DNA from: Prorocentrum cordatum
Lineage: Eukaryota > Sar > Dinophyceae > Prorocentrales > Prorocentraceae
Length of the DNA: 35,000 bases
Assembly (NCBI GenBank): GCA_963575745.1
Contig: CAUYUJ010015733.1
Span: 220,636-255,635 of the forward strand
Direction of reading: 5' to 3'
In this document: piece by piece, positions 1 through 8,159 of the stretch
Layout: the number at the start of each line of letters is the position of its first letter
Numbering within the stretch: the stretch's first letter is position 1
Position numbers and translations under genes: made by a program
The notes under the pieces: model-generated
What the model saw: only the letters and a program-made list of their open reading frames with translations
Databases searched by the model: none
What the model was told of the DNA's origin: nothing

Positions 1-169
1 CCGGCTTCCCTGATGGCCCGCTGGCATTATCGCAAAAAGCATGCAGGTGCAGAGGGACTCGGCGACGCGCACAAGGGGGCCAGGGGTCAGAGGGGGGCGG
101 CTTTTCTAAGAAGGCCACTTGGGTTTCTCAGGGAGTCAGTGGCCCTATTAGAGTCGTAGGCTCGCCGTC

Positions 170-410
170 GAATCTTTCTAGGCCTCCTAGGTGGGGTCGG
201 AGTAGATGGGGTCCGAGGATCGCGCCGCATCGCGGATGCATCGGCGATGCGGCTCGATGTGGAACCCGAAATTCTCCACGCCCACGTCGCCGATGCATCG
301 CCGACGTCTCCAGTGCATCGCCGATGCGTCGCCAATGCATCGGCGATGCGGCTCGATCCTTCGACCCCATCTACTCCGACCCGATCTGGGAGGCGTCTAA
401 TCTTAGAGAC
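170..410. repeat. Fold-back (inverted-repeat) element, copy 1
   Basis: Two arms are inverted copies of each other. The 20 bases at 194-213 (gggtcggagtagatggggtc) are the exact reverse complement of 363-382, and similarity continues inward through GCCGCATCGC-GATGCATCGGCGATGCG blocks. The centre is rich in GATGCATCGGCGATGCG motifs. A diverged relative lies at 4620-4815. This looks like a non-autonomous fold-back or MITE-type element. No target duplication was found. Confidence 0.6.
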
Positions 411-496
411 CACCTCAAGCATACGCCGCTGGATGATCTGCAGAATGAGTGCAATCATCTTACAGGGATGTCCGTGGGGGGTTCTAAGTGGATAGG

Positions 497-721
497 GGGG
501 TTACAAGTGGATGCGAAGGTGGGTTATACCTGGCCCACCCTGGCTTATATTTGGGCTACACATGCCCCAGGTAGCTTAGGGGGGTTAACAATCCTGGCTG
601 AGCGGGCTCCGCCCACCTAGCGGAGTCTTCTAATACCCCTGAGCCACTAGGGCTGGCTGTAACCCACCCATAAGCCAAGTGATGCCAGATATAACCCACC
701 TTCGCATCCACTTGTAACCCC
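497..721. repeat. 225-bp inverted-repeat element with perfect 32-bp arms
   Basis: Positions 497-528 and 690-721 are perfect reverse complements over 32 bp (core ttacaagtggatgcgaagg). Weaker complementarity continues about 20 bp further inward (tggcttat on each side). The structure is that of a MITE or fold-back transposon able to form a long hairpin. It contains no coding sequence and no clear target duplication. It abuts the next dispersed repeat. Confidence 0.75.
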
Positions 722-732
722 ATTTTGGTGAT

Positions 733-890
733 GATCCAACCTACTTTAGCCTTGACCACCGGAAAGAATCTCGCTTGAGGATTTGCACGCGTCGGGCCCT
801 GGGAGGCGATACTCGCTCGACACTGTTTCGACACATGTCTGGGTGCTCGAAATTATGTTCGGGATGTGGTCCTTGAGTACGAAGGGAGCA
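733..890 (+). repeat. Dispersed repeat family R8, copy 1
   Basis: This segment is related to 25459-25640 in the same orientation. Shared blocks include agccttgacc, gtcgggccc-gggaggcgata, tcgacactgtttcga and gggtgctcg. In the second copy the outer parts are imperfect inverted repeats (caatttcgagcacc against its complement), so this may be another fold-back family. It is non-coding. Confidence 0.6.
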
Positions 891-916
891 ACACAACCCC
901 CCTTTTATCAAGGGAG

Positions 917-1043
917 GGAAAACCACCCGGACCGGACAATTGGCCCTGGCCTGAACATTTACCAAACGACCCTGGGCGTTTACTAAACAGCCCTGCCCTG
1001 TTCGATTCCTTCTTTGGGCGCGTTTACTAAACGGTTTCGCTTG
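917..1043 (+). repeat. Dispersed repeat family R7, copy 1 (gcgtttactaaac motif)
   Basis: This segment is closely related to 34078-34190 in the same orientation. Each copy carries three or four gcgttta[ct][tc]aaac motifs and a cgattccttcttt block. The sequence gttcgattcc resembles a tRNA B box, but no convincing A box is present, so a SINE origin is not supported. Confidence 0.65.
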
Positions 1044-1045
1044 CC

Positions 1046-2060
1046 GGGGTGGTTATTATCGAGGTGGATTCTCTGCCCTCTATTTGATCCACTTCCCAGC
1101 CCCCACGGTCACCCCAGCCGTAGGATCGAGGGCCAGGGAGCTCCGCAGGAGGCGCGGCCCCCCCCAGAGGGCCGCAGGAGGCCGGCCACTCCCGGGAGAG
1201 GCCCGCCGCCTCTCCGGAGGCCACCGGGTTGCCCTCCCGGGGAGGCCGCCCCCGTCGCCTCGCTCGGGAGGTCCCCCCACGGCGAAGAAAACGATCCCGA
1301 AATCATCGCGACAGTTTCCCGCTCACCGCAGCTGGAAGCAGACAACCACCTCGAACACATCGCGACATGTCCCCGCCACATCCGCAGCTGCGGCTGCGAT
1401 CGCAGCCGCGGCCATCCTGGCCGCACGAGCGGCACGTATCTACCCCCGCCCTCGCCCCGGCCATTCGTGCGGGCCGCCGATCGATATCGTCGTCCTTCTC
1501 TCCCTGCCCTGGGCCCCCTGCCCGTCCCCCCCGGGCCCTCCCCGCCACGAAGGCCCCAGGGGAGGCGCCACGAGGAGGGGGGGGGCGGCCAGGGGGACGG
1601 CCAGGGAGGCCATGGGGGCAGGGACAGCCAGAGACGGCCAGGAGGATGAGGAGGAGGAGGAGGAGGAGGAGGAGGAGGAGGAGGAGGAGGAGGAGGAGGA
1701 GGAGGTCGGGAACGGAGGCAAGGCGGCGGGAGGACTTTTTTGGGGGGGGGCAGCGCTCGACCTCCCGGGGGCCTCTTTCGGGCCCCGGGGCTGGCGACGG
1801 GACAGGGTATCCAGGGCAAGAGCTCGCTTCCAGGAGATAATAGGGCCTACGTGTTGGAAGAACACGTCGTCGGGTGTCTGGGCTTCCCCACGTCCTTGCC
1901 TCCCAGTCCCCTCCCTCTTGCCGCCCTCCCGCCTCCTCGACCCTACGCTTCAGAAGTGGCGGATTGATCTGGGGTTGAGCGTCCAGGGGTGGTCCCCCCC
2001 CACTCCTTTGCACGATTTCCTTTCCGTCAGAGTTCCTCTGTGAGTAGAGGGCTGCCGATG
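1046..2060. other. GC-rich stretch without a recognisable gene
   Basis: Long open frames run through here on both strands because of high GC content and a GGA tract. Their translations are low-complexity Pro, Arg, Gly and Glu runs with no recognisable domain. I see no supportable gene. Confidence 0.5.
1645..1704. repeat. (GGA)n microsatellite
   Basis: An almost pure GAG/GGA triplet array of about 60 bp. It is all purine on the + strand. Confidence 0.9.
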
Positions 2061-2084
2061 TAGTGTGCACTGGGCGATCGGCCG

Positions 2085-3699
2085 TTGCCGGGAGCCTCCG
2101 GAACTCAACGCTCCCGGGTCTCGTTGAGCGGACCCTCCGTTCGTTGCATTTTGATTGCTTGGGTAGACAAACGAAAGTTGCTCGCTCCCACCAGTGGTGA
2201 GTTCCAGCCCTCGGCGGAGTTCGAGAACGAGGGCAAGGCCGCGCAGGAATCCGAGCTGCCCTGGGGCGTCGGAACGCCCCGCACTGGTGACTCGTGGCCC
2301 GTCCACGAGTACTCGGCCATGCACATGCTCGACGTCCCCCACTGGGTCGAGTACAGCTTGGAAACTGGGGACAACATCCAGACCTTCAGCAACGCCTGGC
2401 AGGATGTCAAGCTCATCACGCAGGTGCTCGAGAACGTCACCAACGGCTTCTACCTGGACACCCACGGCGGGGATGGCGAGACGCACAGCTACACTCTCTT
2501 GCTGGAGCTCACTGGCTGGCGTGGCCTCATCCTGGAGCCTCAAGTCTACGAGTTCGCAACGCTGTGGGGCAAGATGCGTAAGGCGTGGATTTTCCTTGGG
2601 TGTCTATCCCCCACTGGGAACGCCACGAAGCTCGGCTTCGACACCGCTGGCGTACTCGACATGGAGAGTGGTCACCAGATCCACGCCTACAATTTGCCCA
2701 CCTTCATGGAAGAGCTGGGTGGTCGCAAGACCATTGATTTCTGGGCCGTCCACAACGGTCACTATGAGGCAGAGGTCCTGAACGAGACTTTCTTCTATTC
2801 GGGGAAGAACATCGAATTCGGGGTCGTCCTGGTCCGCTTCGATGGCCGTCGGTCGGGTCGTGGCCACCAGTGGTTCGCTCAGCACAGGTCCAAGGACGAA
2901 ACCGAAGAGCTCATCTTTGAGATCATGCACAACGCCTCCTTCAATTACATCGGTGGCCTTGACGCCTATTGGATCAACTACGTCGAGCCGCGCTTCCATT
3001 ACAATGACCATGTGTGGGTGAACCCAGCGTACTTCGAGAAGCGCGGCCTTCCGGTCCCCACATGGTGCAAGTCGGCGCCCCCGCCCGCGCTGAGGTACCC
3101 CCGCCCGGGCCACCGTGACGTCCCTGGACTGGACAACCTTGAGCAGTGGACAGGCTCGGGAGCTTCACCGGGGCCGCACGTGTACGGACACGCGACCGAC
3201 AAGACGGCGGGGGCCATCCCCTTCGGCTACGGGACCCCAGGGATCCCCTACGGGCCGTCCTCGCGCAACCCCTGGGGCATCGACCACCAGGAGTACGACA
3301 ACCCGGCGTACATGTCCCTCGGCGGCAGCAACCCCACGATCCCGGGGCCGGAGGGCGGCGGGGGCACGTGGGACCCCCGCTGGAAGTGGGACGCTGGCTA
3401 CACCTACGAGGAGGAGACCAGCAAGATGATCGCTTACATCGCCAAGGCGAAGGAGTCGGGAGGGGAAACATTACAGACACAATTCCTCGTCGGCTCCCAG
3501 GAAGATATGGGAGTATATGGGAAGTGGGGGGGAAGACGCAAAGCCGGAAGATATGGGAAAATATGGGAATCATGGGATTTGTGTCCATGTATTTGTGTGT
3601 CCCTGGGCCTATTGAAAGGAGGACGCGGCGGCCACGGAGCCCGTGGCCAAGGCCCACCGTGTGTCCTACACCCGGCTGACGTCGGTGGAGGGCCGCTGA
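2085..3699 (+). CDS. FkbM-like SAM-dependent methyltransferase, two exons (5' end incomplete)
   Basis: Exon 1 is the open frame ending at 3452 and exon 2 is 3619-3699, ending in TGA. The frame is open after a stop at 2061, with no ATG before about 2317, so an upstream exon is likely. Counting from 2085, residues 117-151 resemble the FkbM (Methyltransf_21) SAM-binding region: a GFYLDTHGGDGE block, then GWRGLILEP whose Glu fits the ribose-binding acidic residue. Residues 217-232 (IDFWAVHNGHYEAEVL) fit the second conserved strand, usually IDxxSIDxEGxExxVL; the Asp and Glu are replaced by His and Asn. A Pro/Gly/Tyr-rich tail of about 130 residues follows. FkbM enzymes methylate hydroxyl groups of small molecules or sugars; the substrate here is unknown. 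No signal peptide can be judged. Family call is fairly sure, activity uncertain. Confidence 0.72.
3453..3618 (+). mobile_element. Introner-like element forming a GA-AG intron, copy 1
   Basis: The two parts of the methyltransferase frame join correctly if 166 bp are removed: the left exon ends GCGAAG, the intron starts GAGTCGGG and ends TTGAAAG, and the right exon starts GAGGACGCG. AAGGAG stands at both boundaries and may be a target duplication. The sequence is shared with 18626-18775 and 22191-22358: a cagacacaat block, tcgtcg, ccagg, repeated atatggga runs, then tttgtgt and a tccctgggcc end. Inverted motifs (acagacacaa against ttgtgtct; ccccaggga against tccctggg) suggest a MITE-type origin. 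GA donors are known in some dinoflagellates. Confidence 0.72.
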
Positions 3700-4420
3700 G
3701 AGCGCTTCCGCCCGCTCGTCGCGCTTTGTGCCCCTGGCGTCACGCCTGCTCTGCCAGACCCCCATCGAGTCAGGAAGCAAGAGTCACGACGGAGGGCGTT
3801 TCGCTGCTTTCGGCCTCTGGGGGCCCCTACCGGGCCTCGGGGCCGTCCAGAAACGACTCGGGAGGAGAAGCCAGTCCCGGGGACGGGGTCGAGACCTCCG
3901 GGGGTCGACGGCCACGGAGCAGCCATGACTCATGACGTCGGGGGCCTGGGCTCGTGGGCGGGGAGCACGCTGCAGCATCCGCATCCCGCTGCTCATTTCG
4001 ATCCGATTCGAGTTCGACGGCTTCCGATTCCGAGTCGATCTGACTTCGGATTCCGATGTGGGCTCCGATGTCTCAATGGGCGGCCTACTAGCCTGCCGGT
4101 GTCCGCCGATTCGGCTTTTCCCGGCTCGGCTGCCGATGTCCGCCGAGCCGAGGTATGTCGATTGCAGATCCGGCGTGTCGATTCGATTCTGGGCTCTCCT
4201 GACATCCGCGGCTGGTAAGACGTCGGGTTGCGCCCAGAAGCTGGTCCCAGGCTGACCCCAGCAGGCCCCTGGAGCAGGCCAAAGCGGTCCCAGGACGGTG
4301 GCCCCGCCTGCGGCGGCGCCCTGGGGGCGAGACTGCCGCGGACTGCTCGGCAGGCCAGCTGGGACTGATTGGGAGGTGTCTGTGCGCAGCCCGAAGCCTC
4401 ACCATCCACGGCCTCGCTCC
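3700..4420. other. Intergenic; degenerate TCCGATTC-type repeats
   Basis: From about 3990 to 4200 the sequence is a loose tandem of gattcgagttcgac- and tccgattc-like units, probably an old minisatellite. The flanks show no recognisable coding sequence. Open frames here have no domain I recognise. Confidence 0.4.
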
Positions 4421-4545
4421 TCCTCCTCCTCCTCCTCCTCCTCCTCCTCCCCGTCCTCCTCCTCCTCATCCTCCTCCTCCTCCTCCTCCTTCTCCTCCTC
4501 CTCCTCATCCTCATCGTCTCCTCATCCTCCTCCTCCTCCTTCGCC
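4421..4545. repeat. (TCC)n microsatellite
   Basis: Interrupted TCC/CTC triplet array, pyrimidine only on the + strand over most of its length. It produces poly-Ser and poly-Leu open frames that are not genes. Confidence 0.9.
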
Positions 4546-4619
4546 ATCTGGGCTCCTCGGCCACCATCCACGGCCTCGCCGTCTGGGCTCCTCGGCCGCG
4601 ACCCCACGAGTGCTCCGGC

Positions 4620-4815
4620 CCTCCCAGGATGGGGTCGGAGCAGGTCGGGGGTCGGAGGACGGAGGCGCCTCGCCGATGCTCCCGCGGTGCGACTCGATGC
4701 GGAGCTCGAATTTTTCTTCCCGCCGACAGCGCCGATGCATCGCCGACGGCGCCGACGCGTCGCCGATACATGAGCGATGCGGCGGGGTCCTCCAACCTCG
4801 CCTGCTCGGACCCCG
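4620..4815. repeat. Fold-back element, copy 2
   Basis: Diverged relative of 170-410. The left arm ggggtcggagcagg near 4630 is matched in inverted form by cctgctcggacccc near 4801-4814. The centre again holds gccgatgcatcgccgac motifs. Confidence 0.5.
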
Positions 4816-4950
4816 ATTCGGCGGCCTCTGCCCGCGCGGGCGCGCCCCGCGCGGAGCGTCTCCCCCAGGGCTCCGCGCAGCTCGTGGGGGCCGCGCCTCT
4901 CGGGGGTGTGCGGGCCGCGAGGGCACGGAGGTGGACCTGTGCGTCACCTC

Positions 4951-5076
4951 GTGGTGCAAGCTATGTGTTGCAGTCCACGTGGTGCACTCTAAGTGTAGCA
5001 ATCGAGGTTGTGCAGTGTATGTGGTGCGATCCACGTGGCGCAATCTGTGTTGCACAGTCTATGCAGCGCAGTCAAT
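4951..5076 (+). repeat. Degenerate 14-bp tandem array, locus 1
   Basis: Nine consecutive units of exactly 14 bp fit a consensus near GTGGTGCAATCTAT: GTGGTGCAAGCTAT, GTGTTGCAGTCCAC, GTGGTGCACTCTAA, GTGTAGCAATCGAG and so on. The period is kept although the units differ by up to half their bases. The same unit forms a longer array at 15704-16040. Confidence 0.8.
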
Positions 5077-5119
5077 CACTTGCTCAATCTGAAGCTGTCT
5101 TACTCCACTGCTCGTGCAA

Positions 5120-5740
5120 CCATCCCACCCTCCCGGGCAACGACACCGACGCCGACGACGACAGCGACAACGACGACAACGACGACGCCGCCGACAACGA
5201 TTACGACAACCCCGACGACGTCTCCAACGACTTCGACGACGACGACAACGACGACGACGACGACGACACCGACGACGACGACGACGCCGACGCCGACGAC
5301 GACGACGACGACGATCACAACGACGACGACGCCGACGCCGACGACGACGCCGACGACGACGACGACGAAGACGACGACGACGTCGCCAACGAAGACGACG
5401 ACGACGACGAGGGAGGAGGGAGGACGACGACGGCGGCAACGACGACAGCGACGAGGGAGGAGGGAGGACGGCGACGACGCGAACGACGGAGAATGAGGGA
5501 GGACGGCGACGCCGACGACGACAACGACGAGGGAGGAGGGAAGACGACGATGACGACGACGACGGCGACGAAATAGGAGGGACAACGACGAAACGCCGAC
5601 GAAGCCGACGAGGGAGGAAGGACGACCACGGCGACAACGACGGCGGAAATGACGACGACGACGACGAGGAAGGACAGAGGACGACGACGGCGACGACGAC
5701 GACGACGAGGGAGGAGGGAGGACGTCGACGACGACGACGC
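5120..5740. repeat. (GAC)n microsatellite, about 600 bp, interrupted
   Basis: Long GAC/CGA triplet tract with interruptions such as gagggaggaggga every 60-100 bp. It gives poly-Asp, poly-Thr or poly-Arg in the three + frames and Val- or Arg-rich frames on the other strand. No protein call is made. Confidence 0.9.
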
Positions 5741-5761
5741 AAGATCGCGCGCCCACATCTG

Positions 5762-6185
5762 TGTTGCGAAACCATGTGTTTTTGTATTTTTTCACACTCG
5801 ATTTAGAAACCCTTCCGAAACTGAAGGTTTTTGAAGCATTTCGGCATGCGCGCGCGACGACGCGCGCGTGCGCACTTCGTCCCTTCTTTTACGGAGGATT
5901 CTCGCGACGACACGCGCGCAAGGGCGCGCGAAAGATTTCGACATGCGCGCGCGCGCGCGAAGCCCATTTGGTAGCATTTTTGTTGTAAACGTTGGAAAAC
6001 CTATGGTTTCGGAAGATTTCGCAAGAGCGCGCGCGTAAGCTTTTAAGCAAATTAGTTTTGCGAAACCATGTTTTGTTTATGTTTTGTTTGACACTCGATT
6101 TTGAAATCCTTCTGCAATTGGGAGTTTTTTAAGGATTTCGGCATGCGCGCGCGACGACGCGCGCGTGCGCACTTCGTCGTCGTAT
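5762..6185 (+). repeat. Direct repeat pair of about 120 bp with alternating CG tracts
   Basis: 5764-5880 and 6058-6180 are diverged direct copies: both run from gcgaaaccatg through cactcgattt, a ttttttga- or tttttaa- segment, and catttcggcatgcgcg or gatttcggcatgcgcg into a gcgcgcgcgacgacgcgcgcg block ending in cacttcgtc. Partial third and fourth copies of the tatggtttcggaagatttcg type lie between and after them. The region is notably more AT-rich than its surroundings apart from the CG tracts, which could adopt Z-DNA. Confidence 0.65.
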
Positions 6186-6629
6186 TTGTTGCAAGGGATT
6201 TTTGAAAACTTATGATTTCTGATAAACGAGTGCGCGCGCATATTTTTTTTTGCATCGGGTGGCGGGGGGGAGTGATACCGGCCTGGCTGGGATGGTATGA
6301 ACTCACAGGTAAGATGGACGAGTGTGCATAATAAATACGAAACCACAGTACCCCAGGGGGGACCGTTAACTCTGGGGGGTGTAGCGTCTATTTTTGCTAG
6401 AACGGAGAATCGACGTGGTGCGATATATGATCCAGGGTCCGGTCCCCGCCTGCTCTCATGCTGATGGCATCGGGCCCCCCCCCCCGCGCTATGGGCCCCC
6501 CCCTGTGGGCGTGGCCTGGTGGGGTGTTTCCCTGTGGGCGTGCGGTGGTGGGTATGGGGTCCAGTCATCCCCCCCATCAGGGAGGAGGAGGAGGAGGAGG
6601 AACTGGAGGAGAAGGAGGTGGACGACGAC
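6186..6629. other. Non-coding flank of the LINE insertion
   Basis: No gene seen. It ends in a short interrupted GGA/GAC tract (6580-6629) that is the LINE target region. Confidence 0.4.
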
Positions 6630-6644
6630 GACAACATCAGCGTC
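6630..6644. repeat. Target-site duplication of the LINE, left copy
   Basis: gacaacatcagcgtc, identical to 14520-14534, lies immediately next to the spliced-leader start of the element. The three triplets to its left are GAC here and GAT at the right copy. Confidence 0.85.
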
Positions 6645-6681
6645 ACCGTAGCCATTTTGGCTCAAGCCATTTTGGCTCAAG
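6645..6681 (+). promoter_or_regulatory. Dinoflagellate spliced leader plus 15-nt relict leader
   Basis: 6645-6666 equals the 22-nt dinoflagellate spliced-leader consensus (DCCGTAGCC...GGCTCAAG, here with D = A). 6667-6681 repeats CCATTTTGGCTCAAG, the leader without its first seven bases. A leader copied into DNA, transcribed and trans-spliced again at the AG inside CCGTAG would leave exactly this remnant. The segment therefore records at least two rounds of trans-splicing and reinsertion, and shows that the template was a mature trans-spliced RNA. Confidence 0.93.
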
Positions 6682-6806
6682 TAATACATGTGTCAAGGCA
6701 GCTGGCCAGGACAGCTCTTTGAGCTCGCGCCCACAGTTGGCTGCCAAGCCAGGGCGTGAGCAGTCATTTTTTCTTTCCCATACCACAAGGCTGATACCTT
6801 GTGGCG

Positions 6807-6833
6807 ATGAGTGTCCAGCACGGCGCCGTCTGA
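6807..6833 (+). CDS. Short upstream ORF (8 codons) in the LINE leader
   Basis: An ATG-to-TGA frame of eight codons lies 30 bp before the ORF1 start. A second upstream ATG frame starts near 6688. Whether they influence ORF1 translation is unknown; they may be chance. Confidence 0.2.
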   Translation: MSVQHGAV

Positions 6834-6863
6834 CGTTCGCTTCCGTTTGCCCCGGCCGCAGCC

Positions 6864-8159
6864 ATGCAGCGTTCTGACACATCAGTTCGAGCGGCCGCTG
6901 CCCACCGATTCTCGAGTCCGTCCGCGACCAAGTGTGAGCAATGTGGTTGTGGACGCAACAAGCGATGGTGGAAATGGTGCAAACACTGCAAGGCGCCGAT
7001 GCCTGCTGCCGATGATGTCGTGCTTCAACGTCAGCGTGGGCCTGGTCGGTCTCCTGGGCCTGCTGCTGATCGTGGTCAAGCACTGCGACGCGCGCCCTGG
7101 ATACGTCGTGATGCACAATTGGGTGAGGCCTCAGCAGTATCTTCCCCAGGGCCAGGCGCTGCACGGCGAGTCCCATCGGTATCATTTGCTGACGGCACAC
7201 GGCCAGGAACTACATCACCCCAACGTTTCAGGTTGGAAGAATCGGCATGGCCAGGCCCCAGTGGTGACTCGCAGGAGCAGGCACGTTTGGCAGACCTCAT
7301 CCAGCTCCTTCGTACCAATGGTGACGCGGAGATGGCAGCCAAGTACCAGTCGAAGCTGGACTTGCTCAATCAGCAGAAGGCCATCGAGAACATCAGCGTC
7401 GGCCAGGCGAAGCAGAAGGTGGAGCAAGCGGAGGCGGCCCTCCGCAGGGCCATCACCTACTGCGAGAAGTTGGAAGAACAATTCGTCACGGCCCAGGACC
7501 AAGTCGAGTCCTGTTCGGAAGCAGTGGACAATGCCCGCAGCATCTACAAGCAGGCGGTCCAGAAGCTTGCAAAGTCCGTGGACACAAAACTGCCTGACAG
7601 CGCCGACGCTCCTGCTGCCCCTCGTCTCGACCTGGCTGCAATCCTGGATGGTAAGCCCCTGGACCTCGACGATGGAGGCCTGTTTGGACTTGATGAGCTG
7701 GGGGAACTGGTTTCGGCCGAGGACCTGGTGGAGGCTCAGAGGAGGAAAGAGGCCCTTCAGGAGAAGTTTCGGGAATTGGCTACCGTCTGTTTCGGGCAGG
7801 TCAAGGCCAAAGCTGATGAGCTTAAGCAAGAACATACCTTGGCTAAACAGCGAGTGGCAGCTAAGAAGCGACGATGCGAGCAGCAAGAGGAGCCTGGGCC
7901 AGGTGATACAGCAGCTAATGATGACGAGGCTAAGGCGGCTACAGAGGCTGCTGCCAGTCAGGCAACAGGCGCCTCAGCTGACTCCAAGGCTGCGCCTGCG
8001 CCTTCTACTCCTGGTGCGCCTGCAGCTTCTGAAGCCGAACCAGGCTCAAGCAAGAAAGCCACTGGCAAGCCAGCACGCCGTTCTGCATCGATCGTCAATG
8101 ACGCGAAGGCCAAGCTGGCTGCTGGGTGCGTTGCTACAGGCTCGCCACAGCAGGGGTAA
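6864..8159 (+). CDS. LINE ORF1 protein: zinc ribbon and coiled coils
   Basis: This 431-codon frame is intact. ATG at 6864 is chosen because it has a favourable context (cgcagccATG) and because the zinc motif begins only 23 residues later. Residues 24-42 contain CEQC...CKHC, a CxxC-x11-CxxC pattern like a zinc ribbon or RanBP2-type finger with Trp residues between. Residues about 135-220 and 285-340 are Glu/Lys/Ala/Gln-rich heptad-like helices predicted to form coiled coils. The C-terminal 90 residues are Ala/Pro/Ser-rich and basic. LINE ORF1 proteins normally bind the element RNA and assemble the RNP. An ATG at 8098 in another frame overlaps the end and probably starts ORF2. It is the only LINE frame without lesions. 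Confidence 0.8.
   Translation: MQRSDTSVRAAAAHRFSSPSATKCEQCGCGRNKRWWKWCKHCKAPMPAADDVVLQRQRGPGRSPGPAADRGQALRRAPWIRRDAQLGEASAVSSPGPGAARRVPSVSFADGTRPGTTSPQRFRLEESAWPGPSGDSQEQARLADLIQLLRTNGDAEMAAKYQSKLDLLNQQKAIENISVGQAKQKVEQAEAALRRAITYCEKLEEQFVTAQDQVESCSEAVDNARSIYKQAVQKLAKSVDTKLPDSADAPAAPRLDLAAILDGKPLDLDDGGLFGLDELGELVSAEDLVEAQRRKEALQEKFRELATVCFGQVKAKADELKQEHTLAKQRVAAKKRRCEQQEEPGPGDTAANDDEAKAATEAAASQATGASADSKAAPAPSTPGAPAASEAEPGSSKKATGKPARRSASIVNDAKAKLAAGCVATGSPQQG

Noticed and set aside
992-1010. tRNA or tRNA-derived SINE (gttcgattcc resembles a B box)
   Set aside because: No A box at the right distance and no cloverleaf; the second copy at 34148 does not keep the motif.
3463-3618. Methyltransferase intron starting at the GGAG before 3463
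   Set aside because: Removing 156 bp breaks the frame into exon 2; the 166-bp GA-AG intron from 3453 keeps it.
5059-5806. Frames of 230-315 codons over the GAC tract
   Set aside because: Poly-Asp, poly-Thr, poly-Arg and Val-rich repeats only; no start context or domain.
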